The notes under the pieces were generated by a model. The model saw only the letters and a list, made by a program, of their open reading frames with translations, searched no databases and was not told the DNA's origin. From Candidatus Hydrogenedentota bacterium (GTDB taxonomy: Bacteria; Hydrogenedentota; Hydrogenedentia; Hydrogenedentales; SLHB01), in NCBI GenBank assembly GCA_016934125.1, contig JAFGTL010000452.1, forward strand, positions 1-27,235: 27,235 nucleotides of DNA, given 5' to 3'. Positions 16,942-23,040 of this stretch are shown here, piece after piece; position 1 is the first letter of the stretch; the number at the start of each line of letters is the position of its first letter. A program made the translations under genes and the position numbers.

Positions 16942-16963
16942 CCTTTACAGAACGTTGCAAAGG
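16942..16963 (-). other. RNA stem-loop over the stop of peptide copy 2
   Basis: This is the same stem-loop as in copy 1 with one base changed (the TAC codon becomes TGC). In the minus-strand RNA the change turns an A-U pair into a G-U pair, so the 8-bp stem can still form. Confidence 0.5.
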
Positions 16964-17004
16964 ATGATGGCCCACAGTACCCACCACCACCAGAAAAGCC
17001 ACAT
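16945..17004 (-). CDS. 19-residue Trp-rich membrane peptide, copy 2
   Basis: The frame encodes the same peptide as copy 1 except Tyr16 to Cys (MWLFWWWWVLWAIILCNVL), ending in TAA. A strong AAAGGAGGG site lies seven bases before ATG. It is the promoter-proximal copy, with a leader of about 118 bases. The copies are 85 bases apart from stop to next start. No charged residues and a WWWW core indicate insertion into the membrane or its interface. Function is unknown; the alternatives given for copy 1 apply equally. Confidence 0.72.
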   Translation of the reverse strand: MWLFWWWWVLWAIILCNVL

Positions 17005-17128
17005 GTTGTATCCCTCCTTTCACTTGTTTAGTGTCCACCTCACTCCGGCCGATCCCGTGTCCGGTTTCAGCCAGAGATCTTACGCAACCCGTTGGGAGCA
17101 CAACGATTCGTCCCCCAACAGGCACCGC

Positions 17129-17157
17129 AGTATAGCACATCATTTACCACGGGGCAA
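17129..17157 (-). promoter_or_regulatory. Promoter of the Trp-rich peptide pair
   Basis: On the minus strand TTGCCC (17157-17152), a 17-base spacer and TATACT (17134-17129) form a good sigma-70-like promoter, with a TG two bases before the -10 box (extended -10). Transcription would start near 17122. The leader down to the first ATG at 17004 contains a GTTGGG/CCCAAC dyad and no other clear frame with a ribosome binding site. Confidence 0.7.
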
Positions 17158-17222
17158 CCATTTTCTTTCTATCTCTTTCGTTTGTGTCCGCTTACACCCG
17201 ATCTGGGCCGGATTGGGCCTGT

Positions 17223-18149
17223 TCATGAGTACTTCCGCTCCACACGGTTGCGTTCAAGAACGCCCAGAATGAAGAGATTCCACGTGCCGGACACACCGAA
17301 GGCCAATAGCAGCGCCACTTTGCGCCACAGCGTTCCGAGCCAGAACCCCATGAAAACCCAGGCCACGAGCGTGCCGAGGAGGGTGAGCAGGAGCAGGCAC
17401 ACCGCGTTGGTGGCGTTTGACTCGCGTGCGAGCAATCCGCTCCAGAATCCGCCGCTGCAGATCGGGAGCAGCAATACGAATAATGCCCATCCTGCGATGC
17501 GCATGCCGAGGCCCTTGCTCTCCACGGTTAACGTGGCCGAACTCACGTCGGCGAACACGGCCTCGTCGCCTTCGCGGAAGGTCGAGGCGAAGACCGGTTC
17601 GCCCGAACGGGCGTCGGCCACCTCGATGTCGACGGAGAGAAAAACGAAGTCACGGAGGGAGCGGAAATCGCGCACGGTTCCGTACACCACAAGATCCAGC
17701 CCGGAGTCGCGCGCCATCTCCAGCGCCCGGCCGAGCGAACCGATCGGTTCGCGTTTCCACTTGTCGGCTGCGCGCGCATTGACGACGCCAAGCCGGGCCG
17801 CCTTATCGGCGGTCGCGTCGCGCAGTTCCGCGATAACACTGTCCGTGACGAGGTGGCAGTTGACGCGTGCGGGCAGGGCCGCCTCGATCCGGCTGCGGAG
17901 GTGGTCGCCGTGATCGCCCACGAGGCGGGCCACCTTGACGTAGGCCGTCGACCACGACGCCTGGGCGTGCTCGCCGAGGGTGTCGGCGACGCGGGCCGCA
18001 ACGCGATCGGCGGCCTCGGCGCGCGCTGGATCCAGCGGCGCGGTATTCGGGCGCACAAGCAGATAGAACTGGAGTGCCAGCAACGCAATGGGCACGGCGA
18101 TGCTGTACTTCTTCGTTGCGAATTCCGCTAACCGGCCACCAACCTTCAT
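17223..18149 (-). CDS. CsgG/FlgO-like protein with four membrane helices
   Basis: This 308-residue protein has a transmembrane helix at about 16-33. A soluble domain at about 70-200 has a CsgG/FlgO-like pattern (HLRSRIEAALPARVNCHLVTDSVIAEL, SGLDLVVYGTVRDFRSL, VDIEVADARSGEPVFAS). Three more helices lie at about 215-235, 247-269 and 277-297. The soluble domain resembles that of the lipoprotein at 15612-16259, so the two are probably distant paralogues with different anchors. The ATG at 18149 has GAGGA about eight bases upstream. It follows the secreted protein gene (stop at 18275) by 125 bases and may be its operon partner. Function is unknown; an envelope role is inferred. Confidence 0.75.
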   Translation of the reverse strand: MKVGGRLAEFATKKYSIAVPIALLALQFYLLVRPNTAPLDPARAEAADRVAARVADTLGEHAQASWSTAYVKVARLVGDHGDHLRSRIEAALPARVNCHLVTDSVIAELRDATADKAARLGVVNARAADKWKREPIGSLGRALEMARDSGLDLVVYGTVRDFRSLRDFVFLSVDIEVADARSGEPVFASTFREGDEAVFADVSSATLTVESKGLGMRIAGWALFVLLLPICSGGFWSGLLARESNATNAVCLLLLTLLGTLVAWVFMGFWLGTLWRKVALLLAFGVSGTWNLFILGVLERNRVERKYS

Positions 18150-18235
18150 CGCTCTGTCCTCATGTGTGCGAGCGGAACGCCGCTTCGCCTCGGCCACTAT
18201 AGTCCATGTCGTTCGGGCGATACAACGCTGGGCGT

Positions 18236-18275
18236 CTTCGCCACGCCCGGCGCTTCGCCACGCCCGGCGCTTCGC
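18236..18275. repeat. 17-base tandem repeat
   Basis: The unit CTTCGCCACGCCCGGCG occurs twice exactly (18236-18252 and 18253-18269) and partly a third time, running into the stop codon of the secreted protein gene. It lies in the gap before the CsgG-like gene. No function is evident. Confidence 0.75.
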
Positions 18276-18736
18276 TAGATTCGCTCCGATACCACCATGC
18301 CCATCGAACGGGCCTCCTCCGCGGTGAACGAAGCCGCGGGATCGGGCTCGGACGCCGGGGCAGACTCTTCGGGTGGCGCGGCAGGGCGGAACGCCTCGGG
18401 ATGCAGGATGCGCATGACGAGTCCGTCGTCGCCGCCGAACGGCACTTCGAAGAAGCCGTCCCGCAGCCGCCCGGACACATCGCGGACGACATCGCAGAAG
18501 TCCTCGGGCGACTCGAACACGGCCTTCACCTGGATGTCACTGTCGATCTGAACGGCCCACAGGCATTCGAGCAGATACAGGGCCACACTGTCCCGTGAAG
18601 GGCGCAGCGTCTCGATCTCCCCGGAGGGGCGTTCAATCACCGGCGCGGGCACGCGCACGATTCCTTCGCCCCAGTCGATGCCGGCGCCGGGCACCGCAGC
18701 AACCGACAGGGCGGCGAGTGCAACTGACACGATCAT
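18275..18736 (-). CDS. Small secreted protein of unknown function
   Basis: This 153-residue protein begins with a hydrophobic signal sequence (MIVSVALAALSVAAVPGAG). The middle part (about 45-110) alternates hydrophobic and charged residues as in a mixed alpha/beta domain (SVALYLLECLWAVQIDSDIQVKA). The tail is Pro/Ala/Glu-rich. I recognise no family. The ATG at 18736 has an excellent AAGGAGGA site seven bases upstream, which makes translation very likely. It is divergent from the zinc-ribbon gene at 18889 and lies upstream of the CsgG-like membrane protein, with which it may be co-transcribed. Confidence 0.72.
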   Translation of the reverse strand: MIVSVALAALSVAAVPGAGIDWGEGIVRVPAPVIERPSGEIETLRPSRDSVALYLLECLWAVQIDSDIQVKAVFESPEDFCDVVRDVSGRLRDGFFEVPFGGDDGLVMRILHPEAFRPAAPPEESAPASEPDPAASFTAEEARSMGMVVSERI

Positions 18737-18888
18737 GGTTGTTTCCTCCTTCTCATCGGCCTCGCGGAGGAGGGCAGCAAGAGCCGTGCCGCAGATGTTG
18801 TGACGGTTTGGTCGCGGCCGGGCGCCGTTGGGACGGCACGCCGCTTGCTCTCTCTCCTGGCCAAGGCGATATGGAGGGGCAGAGAATC

Positions 18889-19200
18889 ATGCATGCGTTG
18901 TTGGATCCTGCGAAAGCGTTCTGCGTGTGGTGTGACACGACACACCCCGTCACCATCCTCTGTCGGATTCCGAGGTACGATCTGGAGGAAGGCGAGTTCA
19001 GAACCGAACTGCTGTGTCCGCAGTGTGCGCGGGCCGCATTAACGGCGTGGCAGGAAGGGCTCGAGGATGTCGCGCCGGAGGAAGTCGTGCGGGCCTGGAA
19101 CGCGTGGTGCACGCGTCAAGGCGTCATGTTCCTCGAAGCACAGGCCGTGCGCGATGTGCGGGCTGCGTGCCGGTTGATTCTCGCCGCGAACGGCTTGTGA
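18889..19200 (+). CDS. Small zinc-ribbon protein
   Basis: This 103-residue protein has two zinc-knuckle pairs, C12-V-W-C15 and C43-P-Q-C46, separated by a beta-rich stretch, followed by helices with further cysteines (Cys74, Cys94). Such ribbons bind Zn2+ and mediate protein or nucleic acid contacts. The ATG at 18889 is chosen because GGAGGGG lies about ten bases upstream; an in-frame ATG at 18871 overlaps that site and would add six residues. The frame continues upstream to 18595, but that part is antisense to the secreted protein and codes for Arg-rich sequence. It is the only convincing plus-strand gene here. No family recognised. Confidence 0.68.
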   Translation: MHALLDPAKAFCVWCDTTHPVTILCRIPRYDLEEGEFRTELLCPQCARAALTAWQEGLEDVAPEEVVRAWNAWCTRQGVMFLEAQAVRDVRAACRLILAANGL

Positions 19201-19284
19201 CGCCCCTGTCCCGCCACGCAGCGGCCGCCCGCCAACCAAGCCCAGGCATCCCGCCGGGACTGTGTGAAGGGGACGGGCTCGAAA

Positions 19285-19333
19285 CCCACCGTCAAGACGG
19301 TGGGCTATTCGCGCGGCGTCCCGCTGGGACGCC
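19285..19333. repeat. REP-like double hairpin between convergent genes
   Basis: Two perfect hairpins lie in a row: CCCACCGTC-AA-GACGGTGGG (19285-19304) and GGCGTCCC-GCT-GGGACGCC (19315-19333). They sit in the 213-base gap between the ends of the plus-strand zinc-ribbon gene and a minus-strand gene. They may act as a transcription stop in either direction, or belong to a dispersed REP family. No T tract follows either stem. The rest of the gap (19201-19413) shows nothing else. Confidence 0.6.
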
Positions 19334-19413
19334 CGCTCCGTGATCTTGGTGGCTCCGCGTGCAGATCTGCCGGGCCCGCCCCGCCGGAAGCGATCACCGG
19401 CCGCGATTGTTGG

Positions 19414-19782
19414 CTACTCGCACACCCCCTGCTCTGGAGCGTCAGGCAGAGCACCTGCGTCGTTCTCCAGAAACTCACGAAGGAGAAACCAGGCCCGGCC
19501 CTTGAGAGCGGCCTCAGTTCCGATGGCACCGACAAACACCCCGAGTGCACCCACGACTGCCTGGCAGGTGGTGTTGGGGCTGGTGATCTCTCCAAGCACC
19601 ACGAAAGCACCACTCCCGAAGAGCGCGACGCACACCAACAGGATGGGGACTGACGTTCGTCGGGCGGCGGTGTACATGCGTGCGTAGAGCGCCGCGGCGT
19701 CGGCGCTCGACAACGCCCGGTAGGAGTCCAGGCCCTGCACCGCCCTTGCAGACTCGACCCGGAACAGTCTCCGCAATCCCAT
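19414..19782 (-). CDS. Small two-helix membrane protein A
   Basis: This 122-residue protein has two predicted membrane helices (about 44-65 and 75-92), a basic N-terminus and an acidic C-terminal tail. The segment LDSYRALSSADAAAL before the first helix matches REYKALSSYEKAQL in the protein encoded just upstream, and the WFLLREFLEN segment after the second helix resembles WWAYHEYLREQ there. The two genes are therefore probably a diverged tandem duplication. The ATG at 19782 is chosen for GGGGGAG eight bases upstream; the open frame extends to 19872. No known family; function unknown. Confidence 0.62.
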   Translation of the reverse strand: MGLRRLFRVESARAVQGLDSYRALSSADAAALYARMYTAARRTSVPILLVCVALFGSGAFVVLGEITSPNTTCQAVVGALGVFVGAIGTEAALKGRAWFLLREFLENDAGALPDAPEQGVCE

Positions 19783-19875
19783 TCTGCCGACTCCCCCTGC
19801 GTGTTCCTGCACCCCAACAAGGCCAAGCCACTTCGCAGAACTCCTGTCGACGTTGCCGCTAACCTCCGGCAATCG

Positions 19876-20295
19876 CTAGTCAACCGTCATCTCACCTCCG
19901 CCTGAGACGTTCGCCTCTGTTACGGGGACAGCGTGCGCGCGGTTCGCCGCCTCGGCCTGCTCGCGCAGATACTCATGATAGGCCCACCAGCGGCCCATAC
20001 GCTCTTCAGCCACATAGAGGAACAACATGAGCGCGAGGTAGAAGTTCTTCCCCGTTAGAACGTAGAGCGGGCACGACAGCACGGCGGCTCCCCCAAAGAT
20101 GATCAGGATGTGCTGCCAGAACACATCCTGAAGCCGGCGCTGGATATCAGCCACCAAGGGCAACTGTGCCTTCTCGTAGCTTGACAGAGCCTTGTACTCG
20201 CGTGTTCTGGCGAGGGTGCGCTTCCGCATGAGCTTGAGCTTCCCCAGAAGCCCCGAGTCGCAGTTGAAAACGGAACAGGATTCCTGTTTCTTCAC
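19876..20295 (-). CDS. Small two-helix membrane protein B
   Basis: This 139-residue protein (from a GTG at 20295) has a Cys-containing basic N-terminus and two membrane helices (about 60-79 and 84-101). A charged tail follows. It shares the YKALSS motif and layout with protein A downstream (93-base gap). The start is uncertain: GTG codons at 20295, 20301 and 20352 and ATG at 20229 are all in frame. The 20295 GTG overlaps the stop of a short upstream frame (GTGA), suggesting coupling, and gives an N-terminus like that of protein A. An extended -10 promoter lies upstream at 20380-20388. No family recognised. Confidence 0.6.
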   Translation of the reverse strand: MKKQESCSVFNCDSGLLGKLKLMRKRTLARTREYKALSSYEKAQLPLVADIQRRLQDVFWQHILIIFGGAAVLSCPLYVLTGKNFYLALMLFLYVAEERMGRWWAYHEYLREQAEAANRAHAVPVTEANVSGGGEMTVD

Positions 20296-20345
20296 AAACA
20301 CGACGCCCCCGTCGCTTTGTAGGCCCGGCCCCTGTACGCCTCCAT
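20292..20345 (-). CDS. Possible 17-codon leader frame
   Basis: An ATG at 20345, soon after the predicted start site, opens a frame reading MEAYRGRAYKATGASCL. It ends in TGA overlapping the GTG of membrane protein B. An AGG lies a few bases upstream. Such GTGA overlaps commonly couple translation. With no homologue to compare, this is only a candidate. Confidence 0.25.
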   Translation of the reverse strand: MEAYRGRAYKATGASCL

Positions 20346-20379
20346 GGCACACCTGCCGGACGCCCCGATGACTGCCGCA

Positions 20380-20388
20380 AGTATATCA
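20380..20388 (-). promoter_or_regulatory. Extended -10 promoter for the small membrane proteins
   Basis: On the minus strand TGATATACT fits TGnTATAAT except for one base. There is no recognisable -35 hexamer at 17 bases, as is usual for extended -10 promoters. It lies 85 bases before the chosen start of membrane protein B. A run of nine C residues at 20440-20448, upstream of this box, may be prone to slippage. Confidence 0.5.
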
Positions 20389-20488
20389 CGCGCCGCACTC
20401 ACCGTGGTGCGCGATACCGAACCGCAGGTTCCCTCTCGGCCCCCCCCCGCGGGAGGCCGCTATTGGCCCGGCGTTTGCCTCAGGCCGC

Positions 20489-21649
20489 TCAGGCCTTGTC
20501 GTGTTGCTCGCGGAATTGCTCGAACTTCTGCAAGTCCTCGGCCTTGATGGAGGGGCGGATGCGTTCGAGGGCGTGCTCGAAGTCGTCCATGGTAACGGGC
20601 TCGGGCTCGACGTCACCCTCCCCGGCCCGCTCGACGGCGTCCACGGTGCGTTTCAGGGCGGCCATCTTGGCTTCGACGCAGAGGCTGTCGCGGTCGCCGG
20701 CCAGATCGGCGCCGGAGTAGCCTTGGGTGCGTTCGGCGAGGGCCTGGTAGTCGAGGTCGGCCACGGGCGTATCGCGCATGGCGCGCTCGATCATGTAGGC
20801 GCGGGCTTCGGGATCGGGCGGGCCGACAAAGACGAGCCGGCCGAACCGCCCGGGGCGCGTGGCGGCCTCGTCCATGAGCCAGGGGCGGTTGGTGGCGCCG
20901 AGGAGGATGATGCAGTTCTGGTTCGGATCGAGCCCGTTGATCAGTTGGAGGAGCTGGGGCACGACGCGGGCCATCACGGAGGAGTTGCTGCCGCCGCGCT
21001 TCGGGAACAGGGCCTCGGCTTCGTCGAAGAAGACGACGGAGCGGGGATGGCTCTTGGCGGCCTCGAAGAGATCGCCGAGGAGCTGTTCGGTTTCGCCGAA
21101 CCATTTGCTGAGCACCTTCTTCATCTCGACGGGGATGAAGGCGGCGTCCACCTCGCCGGCGATGGCGCTGGCCACGAAGGTCTTGCCGGTGCCGGGGGGG
21201 CCGTACATGAGCACGCCGGAGCCGGGCTGGATGCCGTACTGGGCGTAGACGTCGGCGTGTTTCATGGGCAACACGATGTGGCTCTGAATGATGTCTTTCA
21301 TCTCGCCCATGCCGGCGACGTCATCGAGGCGGATATCGGGCCGCGTCGAGACCACCCAGTCCTGCTGGGCCACGTCGGTATCCTGGCGGCCGTTCTGGGA
21401 GACCTTGGCGCGGCCTTCGTCCTTGGCGCCTCCTTTGCCGACCTTGGCCAAGGCGCGGTCGCCCCGTTGCTCGTAGGCCTGGGCCAGCCGGACGAGGCTG
21501 TCGCGTGTGCGGCCTTCGGCCTGATGGGCCATGCGCGAGGTCATGCGGGCCGCGTTGAACAGGTGGTAGGCAACCATTTTCCAGTCCGAGTCGGCGAGGG
21601 CCACCTTGGCCCGGGCTTCCGCCATGCGGCGTTCCCGATCGTAGTCCAT
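20489..21649 (-). CDS. Vps4-like AAA ATPase with N-terminal MIT-like domain
   Basis: This 386-residue ATPase resembles eukaryotic Vps4 and archaeal CdvC, which disassemble ESCRT-III filaments. Residues about 5-70 are a three-helix MIT-like bundle. A linker of about 35 residues leads to one AAA domain: Walker A GPPGTGKT (150-157) and pore loop SKWFGETEQ (181-189), almost identical to the Vps4 SKWLGESE. Walker B is VVFFDE (205-210), sensor 1 GATN, and arginine fingers lie in RPGRFGR. The C-terminal RPSIKAEDLQKFEQFREQ matches the last helices of the Vps4/meiotic clade. There is no membrane helix or protease domain, so it is not FtsH. The start ATG at 21649 uses an AAGGAG site inside the last codons of the preceding gene, six bases after its stop, a sign of tight coupling to a filament-like subunit. 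Confidence 0.88.
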   Translation of the reverse strand: MDYDRERRMAEARAKVALADSDWKMVAYHLFNAARMTSRMAHQAEGRTRDSLVRLAQAYEQRGDRALAKVGKGGAKDEGRAKVSQNGRQDTDVAQQDWVVSTRPDIRLDDVAGMGEMKDIIQSHIVLPMKHADVYAQYGIQPGSGVLMYGPPGTGKTFVASAIAGEVDAAFIPVEMKKVLSKWFGETEQLLGDLFEAAKSHPRSVVFFDEAEALFPKRGGSNSSVMARVVPQLLQLINGLDPNQNCIILLGATNRPWLMDEAATRPGRFGRLVFVGPPDPEARAYMIERAMRDTPVADLDYQALAERTQGYSGADLAGDRDSLCVEAKMAALKRTVDAVERAGEGDVEPEPVTMDDFEHALERIRPSIKAEDLQKFEQFREQHDKA

Positions 21650-21655
21650 GATCGT

Positions 21656-22294
21656 CTACTCCTTGCCGAGGGCTTCGTCCATCTTCCGCTCGAGTTCCTG
21701 ATCGAGTGAGGCCGTCTCGGAGCCGGCGGCGCGGCCGACGCCTTCGATCTCACCGGCGGCATCGGCGATCACCTGGTTGTAGGCTTCCCGTTCCTCGGGC
21801 GACAGTTCGCCCTGGGCCCCGACATCGGCCACGTCGACGCCCATGGACTCCGTCCAGGGCTCGATGAGATCCTGATTCCGCTGCGCGAGATCGGCGAGGC
21901 GTTCGCGGGTTTCGTCGGGATCGACGCTCTGCTGGGCGAGTTCTTCGATGTCGGCCACGACTTTCATGCCGCGCACGAACTCGTCGTAGTTATCCTTCAC
22001 CTGGACTTGTTCGAGGGTGTATTCCATGTTGCTGAGCGCGATGGAACGGGCCGTGGTCTCCTTGTCGATCTGGATGAACTGGCGGACGGCCTGCTTGGCG
22101 AGCACGCTCTTGCCCTGTTTCTCCTGTTCGACGGCTTTCCGCCGGAGATCCTCGGCCTGCCGCTGCCGCTTCGCAATGGCGCGCCGCTCGCGCCGGAGCG
22201 CCGTTTTCCCGCGGGTCAGGGCTTCGCGGCGTTTCTGATCCTGTTCGGCCTTACGCCGCACCGGCGACTTGAATAGATCGTCCCACCATCCCAT
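21656..22294 (-). CDS. ESCRT-III/Snf7-like coiled-coil protein A
   Basis: This 212-residue soluble protein has the layout of an ESCRT-III subunit such as Vps2/CHMP2. It has a short hydrophobic N-terminus (MGWWDDLF), a strongly basic helix at about 13-58, a second long helix at 62-118 (EKQGKSVLAKQAVRQFIQIDKE, resembling the CHMP2 alpha-2 region), then an acidic C-terminal half. The last helix fits a MIM1 pattern: D198-x-x-L201-x-x-K204-M205-x-x-A208-L209, against (D/E)xxLxxRLxxL(K/R). MIM1 is the element by which ESCRT-III tails bind Vps4 MIT domains, and a MIT-AAA gene follows directly. The start has GGAGGAGGA seven bases upstream. This is a motif-level assignment; PspA/Vipp1-like or unrelated coiled coils remain possible. 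Confidence 0.72.
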   Translation of the reverse strand: MGWWDDLFKSPVRRKAEQDQKRREALTRGKTALRRERRAIAKRQRQAEDLRRKAVEQEKQGKSVLAKQAVRQFIQIDKETTARSIALSNMEYTLEQVQVKDNYDEFVRGMKVVADIEELAQQSVDPDETRERLADLAQRNQDLIEPWTESMGVDVADVGAQGELSPEEREAYNQVIADAAGEIEGVGRAAGSETASLDQELERKMDEALGKE

Positions 22295-22358
22295 ATCGTA
22301 TTCCTCCTCCGCAGGGATCGCGCGCGGCCACTCCGATCGGCCGTGCGCCCATCCTCCG

Positions 22359-23015
22359 CTATTCGTAGAGTTCCTTCTCGAGGTCGCGGATGCCTTTGTC
22401 TGTCTGTTCTTTGGCCGGTTCGGGTTCGGAGGACTCGGCGCCGGTGTCGTACACGGCGGACAGCCGTTGTTCGAGTCCTTCCACGCTCACGTCCTCGGTG
22501 CCGGCGATCCGGCCGGCCTCTTCGAGTTCCGCGGCGGCCTCGAACACCTCTTCCTGGGACACGACGATCTCTTCGAGCCGGGTGGTGATGAGATCGATGG
22601 CGTTGGCCTCGACGCCGCGTTCCGTCATGGCGCGGGCCCGTTGCACCTGCTTGATGAGCCCCGTCAACATCTCGTTGTTGGCGCTGTGGATGCGCGCGGG
22701 CTCGTCTTCGGCCTCGAGCTGCTTCATGTAGCCTTGGGCCTGACGCAGTAGGTTTTCTTTGATCACCTTGATCTTGGCCGCCTTGGCTTCGGCGATCTTC
22801 GCCTCGATCTGATCGGCCAAGGGCTGCAATCGCTCGAGGACTTCCTGCTGCCGCTTGCGGCTCAACGCCCGCAGCTCGATCAGCCGCTGTTCGAGCTGAT
22901 CCCAGTTATCCGCGGCTTCGACGGCCTTGAGCAATTCGGCAGACGGATCGCCCGGGCGCCGCAGTTTGGCCACCGATCCCTTCAGGGCCTCTTTGAATTT
23001 GCTGAAAAACTCCAT
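22359..23015 (-). CDS. ESCRT-III/Snf7-like coiled-coil protein B
   Basis: This 218-residue protein is nearly all helix. It begins with an amphipathic basic segment (MEFFSKFKEALKGSVAKLRR) like the membrane-binding helix 0 of PspA/Vipp1. A long charged hairpin follows (40-105). Residues 112-168 (LIKQVQRARAMTERGVEANAI and on) resemble the Snf7 alpha-3/alpha-4 region in spacing. The tail is acidic and ends in a weaker MIM1-like helix (D206-x-x-I209-x-x-L212-x-x-x-L216). The ATG at 23015 has an AAGGA site; an upstream in-frame GTG at 23030 is less likely. It lies 25 bases after the kinase gene and 64 bases before protein A. Two different subunits plus one ATPase mirror minimal archaeal ESCRT sets. 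Confidence 0.62.
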   Translation of the reverse strand: MEFFSKFKEALKGSVAKLRRPGDPSAELLKAVEAADNWDQLEQRLIELRALSRKRQQEVLERLQPLADQIEAKIAEAKAAKIKVIKENLLRQAQGYMKQLEAEDEPARIHSANNEMLTGLIKQVQRARAMTERGVEANAIDLITTRLEEIVVSQEEVFEAAAELEEAGRIAGTEDVSVEGLEQRLSAVYDTGAESSEPEPAKEQTDKGIRDLEKELYE

Positions 23016-23040
23016 GACATTTCCTTCCACAGTGATTCCA

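Larger units (their letters stand above)
16797..17005. repeat. 64-base direct repeat, two copies
   Basis: Positions 16797-16860 and 16942-17005 are the same 64-base unit with one difference (T to C on the plus strand at 16813 versus 16958). The unit begins at a CCTTTACA hairpin arm and ends just past the ATG of a 19-codon frame. The flanking Shine-Dalgarno regions are similar but not identical, so identity is confined to the coding part and stop hairpin. This suggests either recent duplication or strong selection on the peptide. Confidence 0.9.

Noticed and set aside
16797..17005. Trp operon attenuator
   Set aside because: WWWW and the nearby stem-loops suggest it, but no trp gene follows, there are two copies, no alternative antiterminator pairing was found, and a terminator closes the unit. 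Kept only as an alternative explanation.
16797..17005. CRISPR-like repeat
   Set aside because: There are only two copies of 64 bases with a coding frame in each and no regular spacers.
16793..17143. Minus-strand frame of 116 codons over the Trp-rich peptide region
   Set aside because: It begins at the -10 box of the predicted promoter and reads through both repeats in another frame; the 19-codon frames have the ribosome binding sites.
18595..18888. N-terminal extension of the zinc-ribbon protein
   Set aside because: The extension overlaps the secreted protein gene on the other strand and codes for Arg/Pro-rich sequence; the ribosome binding site fits the 18889 start.
20440..20448. Run of nine C residues as a phase-variation switch
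   Set aside because: It lies between genes, upstream of an extended -10 promoter and outside any reading frame; an effect on expression is possible but unsupported.
20489..21649. FtsH-type protease
   Set aside because: The AAA domain is followed directly by Vps4-type C-terminal helices and the stop codon; no HExxH protease domain or membrane helices are present.
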